Shown: positions 23,369-37,110, counted from the first letter of the stretch. The stretch: 64,000 bases of DNA from Phocoena phocoena (GCF_963924675.1 NC_089236.1:63511306-63575305), one strand, 5' to 3'. The notes: a model not told the origin generated them from the sequence alone. Program-made: numbers and translations.

Positions 23369-25189
23369 AAATTACACTTTCTTGTAGATGATGTGGCCTT
23401 TATCCCTGGTTTCTTTTAGATCTTCCCTTTGTCTTTGATATCTGAAATTTCCCTAGACTGGGTCAGTGTGTGTATCTATGTTTGAGGGGATAAATATGTT
23501 GGCTTTTCTTTCTGCTAGTATTTTCAGTTACAGTGCATTTTTTTTCCTCCTGTATTTGGGGACTTTACATTATGAATTTATATTTAACCACTGGGGAATC
23601 TTGAATAACTTGGATTATGTTTTTCTCCAGAAAAATATTTTAATTTCGTTCTGAATGGTGTCAGCGTGTCCCACCAGTCTGAAAACACTTTCATTTGACT
23701 TCTCAAGCTGGGGTGCCCAGATTCAGGGGGGAATGTAAATTCAAAACCCAGTAATATGAAACGATAAGCCTGTGGTTACACATTTTAAGGTGACTATTTT
23801 GTGCCACAGAGAGAAGGAACAGAACTAAGAGTTGTCGTCATTGAATCTCTTTCTAGACAGTTTCTCCCCCTACTTATATCTTCATTTAAACTATAACACT
23901 TAGAACTGTGCTGGTCTTATTCATGAATCTGTAGGTCAGAGTCTATTTTGTACCAGTATAAGCCCTGGTCTCCCATTTCCCTTAGTGTCTGTTCATCACA
24001 AATATTCTGAAATTTCTAGTACTATCTTGACCTTTAGAGTTAAATTGGCACCAAAGTTTGTTTTAAGAAAAAAATTTTTAAGGTTTAGCTTTATCTTAGT
24101 TTTCTCTATCCCCTGAGACTTCATGTATTTTCTGTTGAACTCTGCAGTGAATTACCATGTATTATGTTGTGGTTTTCCTGAATCTGAGTATTTTCTGTGA
24201 ATGGAGGATGTATCTGAATTCCTAATCCTCCACATTGCAGGCAGTAGTGCTGCAAGTTTCTCTCTAAATTGTATAGCTCTTTTTACATTCAAGTTTAATT
24301 ATTAATTACTCATGTTGGGAAAAAAATTAAGATCATGCATAGTATCATGAGATCAAGACCAATAATTTATAATAGCAAAGAATTATAGGAGAAAACTTAA
24401 ACATAACAAATGTAAAATATTTTTATTTTATGTTATTTAAAATTTTTAGCTAGAATTTTAAGTACTACTGGAAGATATTACTGAGATACAAAAACATTGG
24501 CAAGGTAATTTTGAAATCAGTCTCACATCAATTTCCATAGCTAAAAAATTTCAAGCAAAATTATTTCGATAACTTGCTCAGTTTTTCCAAATTGAGAAGA
24601 ACAAAACAAGGAAGTATTGACAAATATGTAATGTGTGTTACTCAGTAGGGTTTTCTCATAATCAAACATAATGCCCAAGCAAATCAGGAACTAGAGAATA
24701 AATAACTCATCCTCTTGTCCTGAATACCTCCATGAAAATTCTTTTTAAAATGCAAAATGATGAAAACTTACCTTTGAAAACAAAAGGAAACTGCTTCAAT
24801 AGCCACTCTGTTACTAACAGCAATGACCTTGAGTTTAGTTTGGCAGTCAAACTGAGACCTGGCTTTAGCCAAGACCAAGTTTACTAAGTTTAAGAGAAAA
24901 TGCAGGACAGGAAACATATAGCATACTTACCAACAGAATAGAGGTCATGACTCTCTTGACTCAGCCATGATATCCCATTCAGTCTGACTCATAACATGCA
25001 TTAAAAGTGGTTGAGTATGTAGCCAAGCTGATGCTCTTCCACCTTTCATACCTAACTAGTCAGACCCATTAGTATATTTTCTCATCTATACAGATTACTC
25101 ATTACTCCATAACCAGTTTCAACAATGAAGTGTGGGAGTTTGGCCTGGTACATAGTCCTTGGTTCTTGATCAGATATGCTCATTCATTT
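23369..25189. other. Unassigned sequence, no gene seen
   Basis: About 1.8 kb of AT-rich sequence without a repeat I can name. Frames such as 23466-23654 are short and lack domains. Part of it may be single-copy ancestral sequence. Confidence 0.3.
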
Positions 25190-25273
25190 CCTCTCCCTCC
25201 CTCCCTCCCTCTCTCCCTCTCTCCCTCTCTCCCTCTCTCTCTCTCTCTCTGTCTCTCTCTGTCTCTCTCTCAT
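25190..25273. repeat. Polypyrimidine (CCCT)n/(CT)n tract
   Basis: About 84 bases almost purely C and T on the plus strand, grading from CCCT units through CTCTCCCT into CT dinucleotides. Confidence 0.95.
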
Positions 25274-25417
25274 CTAGAATAGGTAAATTCCTAATAATTC
25301 CTTGACTTAATACTGCAAAGGGAGGAACAAAAAAGCAAGTCCCACATTTTCAGGCTTCCCTGAGGCTAGGTGTTAACCGTTTCTCTTCCCATAAATTGGC
25401 AATAAAAGATTGCCTGG

Positions 25418-25618
25418 GGCTTCCCTGGTGGCGCAGTGGTTGGGAGTCCGCCTGCCGATGCAGGCGACGCGGGTTCGTGCCCAGGTCTGGGAGGATCCCA
25501 CGTGCCCCGGAGTGGCTGGGCCCATGAGCCATGGCCGCTGAGCTTGTGCGTCCGGAGCCTGTGCTCCACAACAGGAGAGGCCACAGCAGCGAGAGGCCCG
25601 CGTACGGAAAAAAAAAAA
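25418..25618 (+). mobile_element. CHR-2-type SINE with 13 bp target-site duplication
   Basis: Full-length copy with intact head and box B ('ggttcgtgccc') and a pure A tail. 'aaaagattgcctg' is repeated perfectly at 25405-25417 and 25619-25631. This copy keeps several CpGs, consistent with youth. Confidence 0.97.
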
Positions 25619-25631
25619 AAAAGATTGCCTG

Positions 25632-26799
25632 ATACATAGAATGCTGAAAGGATTCACCAGGGAACTTGTCTCCCAGTTCCATCCTAAAAAATGCAACACT
25701 ATGTTTGGGTGCAGGAGACAAAATAGAGACGATTCTGGAATGTTCCTAATGTAGAAAGGAAAAATTTGGATGTAAGGATAGGACACATACAAATGAGATA
25801 TACACCAAGGAACATTCTTTTCATAAGGGAAAAGTAACAGTGTTCAACAGTAGTCACATTAGGTGGCTTCAGGGTTCAAAGAACAGCAAAACTGAGTTGG
25901 CAGTGGGCAACATAATAGGAATCTCTCTAACAGGAAAAAGGTTCTCCCCAATGTTACTGGCAACAGCACATTTGAGGTGTTTGAGCAAAACAGTTCATAC
26001 TGATCTCAGAAAATAAGCATGAAAATTACTGTGAAAAATCAATCTGTTGTTCTTTTCTTTGCCTGCTCAATGAACAGATAATTCTTTAGGGCTGGATAAA
26101 TAGAATCAATTGACAAGGTAATATTGGAAATATTTTCATAAATAGTATTGACAGTTCTCAAAATATTTAGTCAAGATAGTAGCACAGGAAGAGATTGAGA
26201 GACATGAAGAGGACTATATATTTTTTAAATGAATCAATCCAAAAATTCATTCATTTATTTTGTATCTCTCACAGATAGGAGTCATATCATAATGAGCTAC
26301 AAGAGTATATAAATACTGGAACTAATATTAAAGTAAGAAAAAAGTTATACCATGTTTATATAATGTCATACATGTACATTAATACCCTGGTTAACCCACT
26401 CAGCAGGAAAATATTCTCATCTGATCATGTGAATCTTCTTGTTACCCAATTATGCTGGCTGCATTTTTCTTCACTAGAAACAGAATCATAGCTTTGACTC
26501 TATTTTTACCATGAATTCAAAATCATCAATCCAGGAATTCTAATTTTGGATAAGATAGAATATGCTGTAAAACCTGAACAGTGTTCATGGAGCAGCACTT
26601 TGAGGACACAGAAAGGAAAATAGTGGCAGGTAGATTGGAGTAGAAGACCAGAATTCAAAGTTATCACTGAAGTGGTGGTGAGTTTACCTTTTCTTCTTTC
26701 CTCCAGTATCCTCTGACCTAGACTCAGGACAGACTGAAACATGGAAGTGGGTATCAGCAAGGATGTAGGGAACCCCAGGGAAGCCCTCTAGTTTAGGAT
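25632..26799. other. Unassigned sequence
   Basis: No gene, RNA or clear repeat. The 84-codon frame at 26760-26506 (-) shows no domain. Confidence 0.3.
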
Positions 26800-29700
26800 T
26801 CAGGAGGAAGAAAATGGCTTGTTGGTAGCAGCAGCTGCAGCAGCAAAGGCCTGCAGTCACCTAAACTCTGGAGGGACACCTTGAACTCTTGATTGAAGTA
26901 GCTGTAGCTTCAAGAGGGTGAGGCCACTCCCATTGCTCCTCCCACCACATGCCCTAGACATGTATGCAACTCACTAAAAGAGCTCCAGAATGGAATAAAC
27001 AGATCCCAAGCTTTCTGGCTAGTAAAACCAAAAACAAAAAACAAAAGGGACCATGAGAGAATTGGAAAGTACTGGGGAGATCACAGAGAGAGAGAGAGAG
27101 CAGCTTAGAAAAGCTAACTCATTTTTTTAAATGAACCCCTGGGATCACCTTCAGATGAGTAGATCTGCTGCTAAACTACACAACAAAGACATTGAGAATG
27201 GAATTTAATTAAAGACAACAGCACCATTTCCAGGCACATAACTTAGTGGTGCACATGTAAGACATTTGAACAGCATCGCAAAGAGCTTGAAAATGGAATT
27301 GGCATTCAATTCACACATCACAGAAGGCTGGTCAAATCTTGTGATGTGACTCCGAATGAGTTGACTTCTAGCTCCAGAAATTAAAAGATATCCCATAAGC
27401 TGTATATATGACCCAAGTTCTCACAATTTAATATTCAAAGTGTCCAGGATAAAATTGAAAATTACCTAGCATATACGTAACAGGGAAAATATCAACTCAT
27501 ATGTGAACATCCAGTCAAAAGATGCTGACACTGATGTGACACGTTATCTAGAATTACTAGACACAGGTTAGAGAGTTACTATAAAAATATTCTGACAATG
27601 TGAATATTCAAGAAAGGAATGGGAAGATAGACAATCTCAGCAAATAAGTAAAAGTTATAAAGGAGAAATAAATAGATAATTTAGCACTGGAAAAAAAAAA
27701 TCACTGAATGTACTCCATAGCAGAATAGAAATGACAGAAGAAAGAGTAAACTCAACCACAGATAAAAAGAAAATATGCAAGATAAAAAACAGAGAGAACA
27801 AAGATTGAAAAAAAATGGACAGATGTTAACAGATTTTGGAATAAATCTTAACATCTACCATTTGTGTCATTATTATCCTGGAAGGAGAGACAAAACCATG
27901 CAGAGCAGAAGAAAATATTTGAGCTTCCCAAATGTAAGAAAGATATAAAGCTACAGATTCAAGAAGCTCAGAAAACCCCCAAAAAGATAAACTCAAATTT
28001 ATGCTTAGACATGTATAATTAAAGAGCTGAAAACTAAAGAGAAAGAAGAAAAATCTTGAAAGCATCCAGAGAAAAACAATGAATGAATGTCTATAGATTT
28101 CTTATCAGAAACTATGGAGACCAGGAAAAGTAGAAAATATTTTTAAAGTGCTGAAATAAAAGAACTTTCTCCCTGGAATTCTAAGTCAAGCAATAGATAT
28201 CTCCAGGAATATATAATGTTATACACAAAATAAAGGCATTCTTAGTTAAAGGAAAATTTATAGAGCACTATACGCCATCAGAATTTCTTCAAAAGAACTG
28301 TTAAAGAAATGATACCAGAAGGAGAGTTGGAACATCAGAAATGAAGGAAGAGCAACAGAAATGGCAAGTATTTGGATAAATAGAACAGATTGCTGATTCC
28401 TTAAAATATGTTTGACCATTGAAAGCAAAAATTATGACATCTGATGTGGTTCTCAATGTATGAATTATTTAAGATATCATAAAGGGAGAAGGGTAAAAAA
28501 AACCTTCATAGTCGTAAGCTTTCTACAGTCTAATTGAAGTTCTAAAATTTTAAGCCTAAGTAGACTGAGAAAAGTTAAGTATTTGTACTGTAATCTCTAT
28601 AGCAACTGCCAACCCCCACACTTTACAGTGAGAAATAGCCAAAAGCACAATAGATACATTTAAAGAGAATTAAAAAGATGTTCAAATAACCTTAAGGCAG
28701 GAAGAATAAAAGGATGAAAAACAGAGGGACTAATTAGAAAATGAATAATAAAATGGTAGATTGAAATCCAAATATACCCGTAAGTACACTAAATGCATAA
28801 GGTCTAAGCACACCAATTAAATACAAAGGTTATCAGGATGGATTAAAAAATATAAAAGGTATATACACTGTAAGAAATCCACTTCAAATATAATGATATA
28901 GGTAGATTATATGTAAAGGAAAGGGAAAAAACATACATGCACACACAAATCAAAAGGCAGCTGGAGTGGCTATATTATTTAGACACAATAGACTTCAGAG
29001 CAAGGAAAATGACAGAGATAAAGTGGGGCATTATATAAGAAGATAAAACAACCTCAAATATGTATTTTGAAGCTAACAAAGCTTCAAAACAAACACGAAC
29101 AAAGTGCAAACACTAACACAATTGCAAAGACAGACAAATCCACAATTTAGAGACTTCAGCTCTCCTTTCTCAGTAATTGATAAAACATTAATTGAAAAAA
29201 TAGACCAAAAATGGACAAGGATATAGAAGAACTAAACTACATCAACCAATTGATTCTAATTGATATTTATAGAACCCTTCACCTAGCTACTGCAATATAC
29301 ACATTCCTTCCATATTTGCATGGAACATTCACCAAAATAGTCCATATCTTGGGTCATAAAACAAACTTCAACAAATATTAAAGAATTGAAATCATGCATA
29401 GTATACTTTGTGATCATAATGGAATTGAATTAAAATAAATAATAGAAAAATAATAAACTCTCCAAATATTTAGAAATTTAATAGACACATTTTAATAATC
29501 CAGCAGTCAAGGAAGAGGTCTCAAGTGAAATTAGGATATACTTTGAAACAAGTGAAAATGAAAATTCAGCATATCCAAATGTGTGTGATGCAGCTGAAAC
29601 AGTTCTTAGAAACTTATAGCAATAAATGATTAAACTAGAAAAGGAAAAAAGGGATTTCATAAAAAATCTAAGCTTCCATCTTAAGGAACTTGAAAAAAAG

Positions 29701-32245
29701 AAGAGGAAAATAATTCCACAGCAAGTAGAAGTAAGAGAATAAAAAAGTTAAGAGCAGAATTTCCTTAAAAAAAGAAAATAGGAAAACAATAAAGAAAATA
29801 TGTATAAAAAAGCTGTTGTTTAGAAAGGTAAAAAAATGATAAACCCTTAGTAAGACTGGCAGAGATAGAAGACACAAACTATCAAGATCAAAGAAGATAG
29901 AATATCCCTATAGATTCCAGAAATACTAGAATGACAGTATGACAATACCTTAAAAAACTCCACATACACAATTTTGACAAACTGCATGAAATATGTTAAT
30001 TTCTCAAAACCAAAATCCACACATACCCAAAATAAATTAAGTAGCCTGGATAGTCAAACAACTCTTGAATTTATAATTTTTTTCCAAAAATAAAATCACT
30101 GGCCCACATTGCTTCTGGAACATTCTAAGGAACATTTCAATAAGACTTATTTTTACTTATGTATATGACATCTTCTATATAGAAAACTCTGAGGAACCTC
30201 CAAAAATAATCCTGTAATTAATGAGATTTTTACCAAAGTTGTAGGATACAAATTCAACATGCAAAATGAATTACATTTCTATATAGTAAAAATGGACAAT
30301 TGGAAACTATGCAATTGATCCAAAAAATGAAATGTTTAATTATAAATATAAAAGATACAATAACTGAATGCTGGGAAATATGAAGGTGTCAAAAGAAATC
30401 AAAGAAACACACTACTATATATAAAATAGATAACTAATAAGGGCCTACTGTATAGCACAGGGAACTCTACTCAATACTCTGTAATGGCCTATATGGGAAA
30501 AGAGTCTAAAAATAGAGTGGGTATATGTGTAACAAATTCACTTTGCTGTATGCCTGAAACTAACACAGCATTGTAAATAAACTATACCCTAATAAAAATT
30601 TTTAAAAAAAGAAATCAAGGAAGACATAAATGAAGACACAGTATGTTCGTGGATTTAAAGACTCAATATAGTAATGATGTCAGTTCAACACAATTATCTA
30701 TAGATTTAATGCAAATCTGATCAAAATCTCAATAGGATTTTTTGCTTATATAGATAGGTTGATTCCAAAATGTATGTAGGAGACACAAAAGTCAATGAAT
30801 AACCAAAACAATTTTGAAGAAGAGCAAAGTAAGAAACTTTCAAAAACTACTATAAAAGCTACAATAATCAGGACAGTATAGTAGTATCAAAGGGATGGAC
30901 ACATAGATCAATGGAACAGAGAAGATAGTTCAGGAGTAGACCCACCCAAATATACTCAATATTTTGACAAAGGTACAAGGCCAATTCAGTGAAGAAAGGA
31001 TAGGCTTTTCAACAAATGGTTTTGGTACATTTGGGTATTCACATTCAAAGAAAAAAAATACCAAAGAGCTAAACTATGCACTTTAAAACTTAGCTCAAAG
31101 GTGATTATAGATCTACATGTAAAACACAAAGCTATAACCTTTTAGAAGAAAACATGGAAAGAAATCAAAATTTCTTAGATCTCACACCTAAAGCAAGTCT
31201 GTAAAAGAAAAGAAAAAAAAGGTATATGACTTTATCAATATTAAAAACATTTGCTCTGTTAAAGACACTTAAGAGAATGAAAAGATAGACCATAGAAAGA
31301 ACGAAAGTATTATCAAACCATATATCTGATAAAGGGTTTGTATCCAGAATACATAAAGAAATCTCAAAATACAACAGTAAAAATCAAATTAAAAAGCAAA
31401 TGATTTGTATAGATGTTTCACCGAGGAAGATTTTTGGAAGTCAGATAAACATGAAAAGATAATCAAAATCAAAGCCATTAGGAAAATATAAATTAAAACC
31501 ATAAAATACTGCTACATACCCATTAGAATGAATAAGCTTTAAAAACTACTAATAATACTAAGTGGTGGTGAGTATAAGGAACAATAGTAGTTCTCACACA
31601 TTGCTTGAGGGGTGGAATGGTACAGCCACTCTTGAAGATAGTTTTGGTAGTTTTTTTTTTCCTTTTTATGTTTAACATTAACTTACCATGTGATCCAGCA
31701 ATCTCACTCCTTGATATTTACCCCGAAAAAAAAAAACTTACATTCACACAAGAACTTATACATAAATGTTTGTAGCAGCTTTATTCATAATTGTCAAATC
31801 TAGTAACAACCTGAATATTCTTCAGTGGTTGAATGGATAAGCAAACTATGGTACATCCATATTTTAGAAGCCTACTAAGCAATTAAAAGGAACTTATTTT
31901 TGTATACACAAAATCTTGAATGAACCTTAAAGACTTTATGCTGAGTGAATAAATCCAGTATCAAAAAGTTATAATCTCCATGCTTTTATGTATATAATAT
32001 TGTCTAAAAAGATAAAGCTTTAGTTATGGAAAATGTCAGTGATTGACGGGGTGTAAGGATGGATTATGGTGGGACTACAAAGGGATAAAATGAGAGATTT
32101 GGGTTGGAGGTAATGTAACTGTTCTGTATCCTTTACTTGGTTGGTGGTTGCATGAGTATATGCATAAGAGAAAATTTATACAACTGTATACCACAAACAA
32201 AGGAGAATTGTATGTTAATATAAACATTTAAATTTTATTTTAAAT
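26800..32245 (+). mobile_element. Ancient LINE-1 (L1-D, L1M-type), plus strand, near full length
   Basis: Heavily diverged L1. 26800-27370 is a possible 5' UTR (less certain). 27370-28330 has ORF1-like text, such as 'ctacagattcaagaagctca' and 'ttgaaagcatccagagaaaa'. From about 28800 there is ORF2-like text, such as 'ggcagctggagtggctatat' and 'ttgatatttatagaaccctt'. The 3' end is near 32245, after 'acaactgtataccacaaaca'. No reading frame of useful length survives. A younger L1 tail is nested at 30407-30606. The age is inferred from divergence and from that nesting. Confidence 0.85.
30407..30606 (+). mobile_element. Short 5'-truncated L1 3' end nested inside L1-D
   Basis: About 200 bp of L1 3' UTR ('cctactgtatagcacaggga', 'ttcactttgctgtatgcctg', then a poly(A) tail). 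Bounded by a target-site duplication, 30391-30406 and 30607-30622, matching at 15 of 16 positions, so it is a separate later insertion. Confidence 0.92.
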
Positions 32246-33079
32246 ACCAGACCTAGTGTGTAGTGGCAAAATGCTTAGAAGAAAAGCTATGTGAAAGTGC
32301 AAAATGAAGGTTGTCTCTGATGCTGAAAAGCAAAATCATTGTAGACACACATGCACACACACACATACATTTTCTAAAAATTCATGGGAAAAAAATTAAA
32401 AAGCTTTAAGAAACAATATATCACTTTTTATTTCCAAAATTAAAGTTTCACGATAAAATTTTGATTAGAAATAAGATAAATTCTAAGGCCAGTTTAGAAA
32501 AATAAAAAAAAGACTACATGAGGTACATTTAAAAAAAAAAAGTTGTTGATGACAGGATAATACAAAGAAAACTCTAGATCTTTTTCAAGGAAAGTAAACC
32601 CAAACCGAGGCATTCTCTGCCCCAAATAAATTCTTGAGGGTGACCAAAATATAGTTTAATTGTGACTCTCAATTAACCTAACCTACCAACTGCAACTCTT
32701 ATTTGGTGGTTCTGAGTAAATATCAGAGAATGCAGTTCCAGCCTCTGTTTTCTTCTTTTCCTTCTCTTCTTTCTTCTCCTCACTTTCCCTCCCTCTCTCT
32801 CTCTTTTGCGGTCCTTCAGGTATACAACATTCTTGATGGGAACTTTGGAGTCACTTCTTTGTGTCAACGCTTCTGAGTGATTGCTTTGGCATCTTCTACC
32901 TTTGGTTTATATAATACTGTTAGGTTCAGAAGAGTACATTTCTTCGCTTTATTACTGTAACCTGTGTCAGGCTTGATTAAAATTTCTGAAATCAGTAGAA
33001 TCCCTTTGAGTCCTTGAGTTATCCACATACCTACTGGTCATTGTACTGAAGTTGTCTTTTTTTCTTTTTGTCTCTGGTC
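32246..33079. other. Unassigned sequence with a CT-rich tract
   Basis: Contains a short CA run near 32340-32365 and a polypyrimidine run at 32747-32808. No gene recognised. Confidence 0.35.
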
Positions 33080-33505
33080 ATGTCTGCAGCTTGGTTTCTC
33101 CTCACTTACCTGGCAGCCCCAAATATACACAATTCCCTAAATCCACCTGAATTTTCTTCATGCTTTCCCCCATTATTTACCCTAATAATTTCTACCTTGT
33201 CTTTTAAAAGCTCTTCCTTTATCATATCTGCCCTAATTATTCTCTGTTCCTCACACGATAGACCGACTACCTCCTCCATCACCCCATTCACCACTGTCTT
33301 CACAGTTCATTGAATTTGCCTTTACCTTATTACTTCATTATATTTTAATTTTGTCTGCCTACCAAACTAAACAGCACCATGAGGAAATTTTCTCTTACCA
33401 ATTCATTTATGTTTTACTTTTCCAATGCTGCCAGCAATACTTATAGACATTCAAGAAGTTTTGATTGATAAATGGAGAAATGCATGCATGCATGAATGAA
33501 TTCGT
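33080..33505 (+). mobile_element. L2-like LINE 3' end relic
   Basis: Pyrimidine-rich body followed by 'acattcaagaagttttgatt' and a closing 'gcatgcatgcatgaatgaat', resembling the TGAATGAATGA end of L2. Diverged. Confidence 0.45.
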
Positions 33506-34074
33506 TTCTTGGCTCCAGTTCTTTCAATATAAACTCTCTATAAAATGTGTTGTTTTCGTTCTGAAGTATGTGAAATATTTGAAACTGTGTTATTTAGAAA
33601 AGCTGGCAGCATAGATGAAATCCCTTCTCACAAAAGATTGCACGATTGTTTTCATAACCAGTTTAGACAACACTGAATAAACTCACACCCCCACACTACC
33701 TGTAGCATCTCTGCTATGATGTTCGCAGAATTTCTGAAAGCAAAGCAAAGTTATTTACAAGTTATGCCATTGAGAATTGAAAATGTTATAACTGGTACAT
33801 TATTTTGAATGAACAAAAATGTTGAGGTACTCTTATTTAGAATTAAGTGGAAATAGCTTTGTGGGTTCATAGAAATAAAATATACCATGTGCAAGTGAAA
33901 ATTTTCAGTAATTGAGAGAAAGAAAACCTCCTACATTTAATGGTTTACCTTAAGATTTTAATTTTTCTATCTGAAATAGTTGTTCATGTATTTTAAATCT
34001 ATGAAACCGTTTCATGTACATTGAATGGATCTATTGCTGAAAAGAAAGTACGGTTTCTGACTTGGCACAATAAA
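33506..34074. other. Unassigned sequence
   Basis: No gene, RNA or repeat family recognised. Confidence 0.3.
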
Positions 34075-34410
34075 TGAACAATAGTTTATTAATCACCCAA
34101 CTATATTAAGAACATCGTGGTAGGTAATGAAGATTAAAAAAAAAAGTCTTATTCCTTGTCCTCAAACTGGGTACAATGATAAGGGTCATGGACAAGCACA
34201 CTTATAGCTATTGATACAAGGAAAGCCAAAACATATTATGTATCAGGTACTGTGTTAAGAGTTTCACAGAGTTTATATAATTAAATCTTCATAATGAACA
34301 GGTGAAGTGGGTAATATCCTTTCTCATATGAGGAAACACATAGAAAGATAAAGTAACTTGCCCAAGGACACACAGTAAATAGTGCAGCTGGAATTGGCAT
34401 TATGAATCTA
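34075..34410 (-). mobile_element. L2-like fragment followed by a MIR relic
   Basis: 34075-34200 resembles a reversed L2 3' end ('ttattccttgtcctcaaact'). 34225-34410 is a reversed MIR: 'tcaggtactgtgttaagagt', 'tcatatgaggaaacaca', 'taacttgcccaaggacacac'. The MIR end abuts the Tigger1 relic. Confidence 0.6.
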
Positions 34411-34416
34411 ACATTT

Positions 34417-36640
34417 AAGCAAGTCATGGGATTTTTTTGGTTTCCCAGTGCATATAAAAGTGATGTTTATACTGTAGTCCATTAAGTGTGCAATAGTATT
34501 ATGTCCAAAGAAATGTACATAGCTTAATTAAAAATCACTTTTTTACTAAAAAATGCTAAGCATCAGCTGAGCCTTCAGCAAGCCCTTTTGGCTGGTGGAG
34601 GGTCTTGCCTCAGTGTTGATGACAGGATGGTGGTTGCTGAAGCTTGGGGTAGCTGTGGTAATTTCCTGACGTAACACAGCAATGAGGTTGGCTGCATCTG
34701 TTGGCTCTTCCCTTCAGGAATGATTTCTCTGTAGCACGCAATGCTGTTGGATAGCATTTTACCCACAGTAGGACTTCTTTCAAAATTGTAGTCAATCATC
34801 TCAAACCCTGCTGCCTTATCAACTAAGTTTATGTCATATTTTAATTCCTTTGCTGTCATTTCAATAGTCTTCACAGCATCTTCACCAAAAGTAGATTCCA
34901 CCTCAAGAAACCACTTTCTTTGCTCATCCATAAGAAGCAACTCCTCATCTGTGAAAGTCTTTTCATGAGAATGCAGAAATTCAGTGACATCTTCAAGTGC
35001 CACTTCTAATTATAGTCGTCTTGCTGTTTCCACTACATCTGTAATTACTTCCTCCACTGAAGTTTTGAATCCCTCAAAGTCATTCATGAGGGTTTGAATC
35101 AACTTCTTGCAAACTCCTGTTAATGTTGATATTTTGACCTCTTCCCATGCATAACAAATGCTAATGACGTCAAGAATTGTGAATACTTTCCAAAAGGTTT
35201 TCAGTTGACTTTGCCTATGATCTACCAGAGGAATCACTATCTATGGCAGCTATAGCTGTATGAAATGTATTCATTTAATAATAAGTCTTGAAAGTTGAAA
35301 TGGCTCCTTGATCCATGGACTGCAGAACAGATTTGTGTTAGCAGGCATGAAAACAATATTAATCTCATTGTATATCTCCATCAGAGCTCATAAGGACCAG
35401 GTTCATTGTTAATAAGTATTAACATTATGAAAGGAATCTTTTTTCTAAGCAATAGGTCTCAACAGTGAGCTTAAAATATTCAGTAAATCCTGTTATATAC
35501 AAGGAGTGCTGTCATTCAGGTTTGGTTGTTCCATTGATACAGAACAGGCAGAGTAGATTCAGTGTAACCCTGAAGGGCCCTATGATTTTAAGAATGATAA
35601 GCGAGTATTGGCTTCAACTTCAAGTTTCCAGCTGCGTTAGCCCCTAACAAGACAGTCATGCCTGCCCTTTGACACTTTGAGGTCAAGCATTGCCTTCTCC
35701 TCTCTAGCTATGAAAGTCGTAGATGGCATCTCCTTCTAATGTAAGGCTGTTTTATCTGCATTGAAAATCTGTTGTTTAGTGCAGCCATCTTCATTAAATA
35801 TTTTAGCTAGGTCTTCCAAATAACTTGATGCAGCTTCTACATCAGCACTTGCTGCTTTTCTTAAATCTCGTGATACAACCTCTGCTAGCTTTAAAATTTT
35901 CTTCTACATCTTCCTCACCTCTATCAGCCTTCAAAGAATTGAAAAGAGTTAAAACCTTGGTCTGGATTAGGCTTTGGCTTAAGGTGATGTTGTGGCTAGT
36001 TTGATTTTCTATCTAGACCACTAAAACCTCCTCCAAATCAGCAATAGTCTGTTTTGCTTTCTTATTATTCATGTGTTCACTGGAATAGCACTTTTAATTT
36101 CCTTCAAGAACTTTGCCTTTGCTTTCACAACATGGGTAACTAGTCTCAGCTTTCTACATGCCTTCCTCACTAAACTTAATCATTTCTAGCTTTTGATTAA
36201 AGTGAGAGACGTGAGATCATTCCTTTCACTTGAAGACTTAGAGGTCATTGTTGGGTTAAGTCTAACTTAACAATTCAACTTGTTGAATTGGCCTAACTTC
36301 AATATTGTGTCTCAGGGAATAGGGAGACCCAGAGAGAGGGAGAGATATGGGGGAATAGCTGGTTGGTGGAGCAGTCAGAACACACACATTTATTGATTAA
36401 GTTTGCTGACTTATATGGGCACAGTTTGTGGCGCCAAAACAATTAAAATAGTAACATTGAAGATCACTGATCACAGATCACCATAACAAATATAATAATA
36501 ATAAAAAGTTAAAAATGTTACGAGAACTACCGAAATGTAACAAAGAGACATGAAGCGAGGAAATGTGGATGGGAAATAGGATGCCAATAGACTTGCTCCA
36601 CATAGGGTTGCCACAAACCTTCAGTTTGTATTAAAAAAAA
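34417..36640 (-). mobile_element. Tigger1 (TcMar-type) DNA transposon relic
   Basis: About 2.2 kb of a Tigger1 element in reverse orientation: non-coding flank at 34417-34560 ('ggtttcccagtgcatataaa'), transposase remnant at 34575-36247, and the other flank to about 36640 ('gttgccacaaaccttcagtt'). Neither terminal inverted repeat end is recognisable, so it is truncated at both tips. Tigger1 is an old cut-and-paste element of placental mammals. Confidence 0.9.
34575..36247 (-). pseudogene. Tigger1 transposase pseudogene
   Basis: Degenerate pogo/Tigger transposase. The ancestral start lies at about 36247 (an ATG followed by ACCTCTAAG). The C-terminal third is the best preserved: 35237-35010 ('[10 protein letters not shown]', '[17 protein letters not shown]') and 35003-34575 ('[20 protein letters not shown]'-like, '[14 protein letters not shown]', 'DPPPAKR' at the end). 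These two pieces are in the same frame and are separated by an in-frame stop at 35004-35009. The N-terminal DNA-binding and catalytic parts upstream are frame-broken. It resembles host genes derived from this family, but the stops and frameshifts make it a relic. Confidence 0.9.
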
Positions 36641-36821
36641 AAAAAAAGAAAAAGAAAAGTACTGTAAATGAAATGTGTTTTTAGTACAGGAGGCTCTGAG
36701 AAATGACTCTAGGAATAGATACGTTTCCCCAGTCTGATAGCAAATGAAATCAATATTTAGTAGAGACAAGAGTCCTAAATTACTACTCTTGAAATAGCAG
36801 TCACATTTTGCTAATTAATAT

Positions 36822-37050
36822 AAAGTTGACCCTTGAACAATGGGAATTTGAACTGCCAGGGTCCACTTATTCATTGATGTTTTTCAATAGAAAATACTAC
36901 ACGATCTGCAGTTGGTTGCATCCTTGGATGAGTAACTGCAGATATAGAGGAACTGTGGATATAGAAGACTGACTCTAAATTATAGATGAATTTTCAATTG
37001 CTTGGAGAATCAGCATCCCTAACCTCCATGTTGTTCAGTGATCATCTGCA
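36822..37050. mobile_element. Small Tigger-like non-autonomous element (MER2-type)
   Basis: Opens with 'gttgacccttgaacaatggg' and closes with a diverged inverted copy around 'catgttgttcagtgatcatc'. Between them lie 'tttgaactgccagggtccac' and 'tgcagttggttgcatccttg'. This is the architecture of small Tigger-derived elements; the exact family name is from memory. Confidence 0.65.
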
Positions 37051-37110
37051 ATGTGTACTCTAAACGTACTCTGAACATGGAATGCTTAACATAAAAGAAT
37101 ATATAAGTGA

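Noticed and set aside
34575..35003. 142-codon frame resembling host genes derived from Tigger transposases
   Set aside because: It is the C-terminal part of a Tigger1 transposon copy with flanking Tigger1 non-coding sequence, an in-frame stop at 35004-35009 and further frameshifts upstream.
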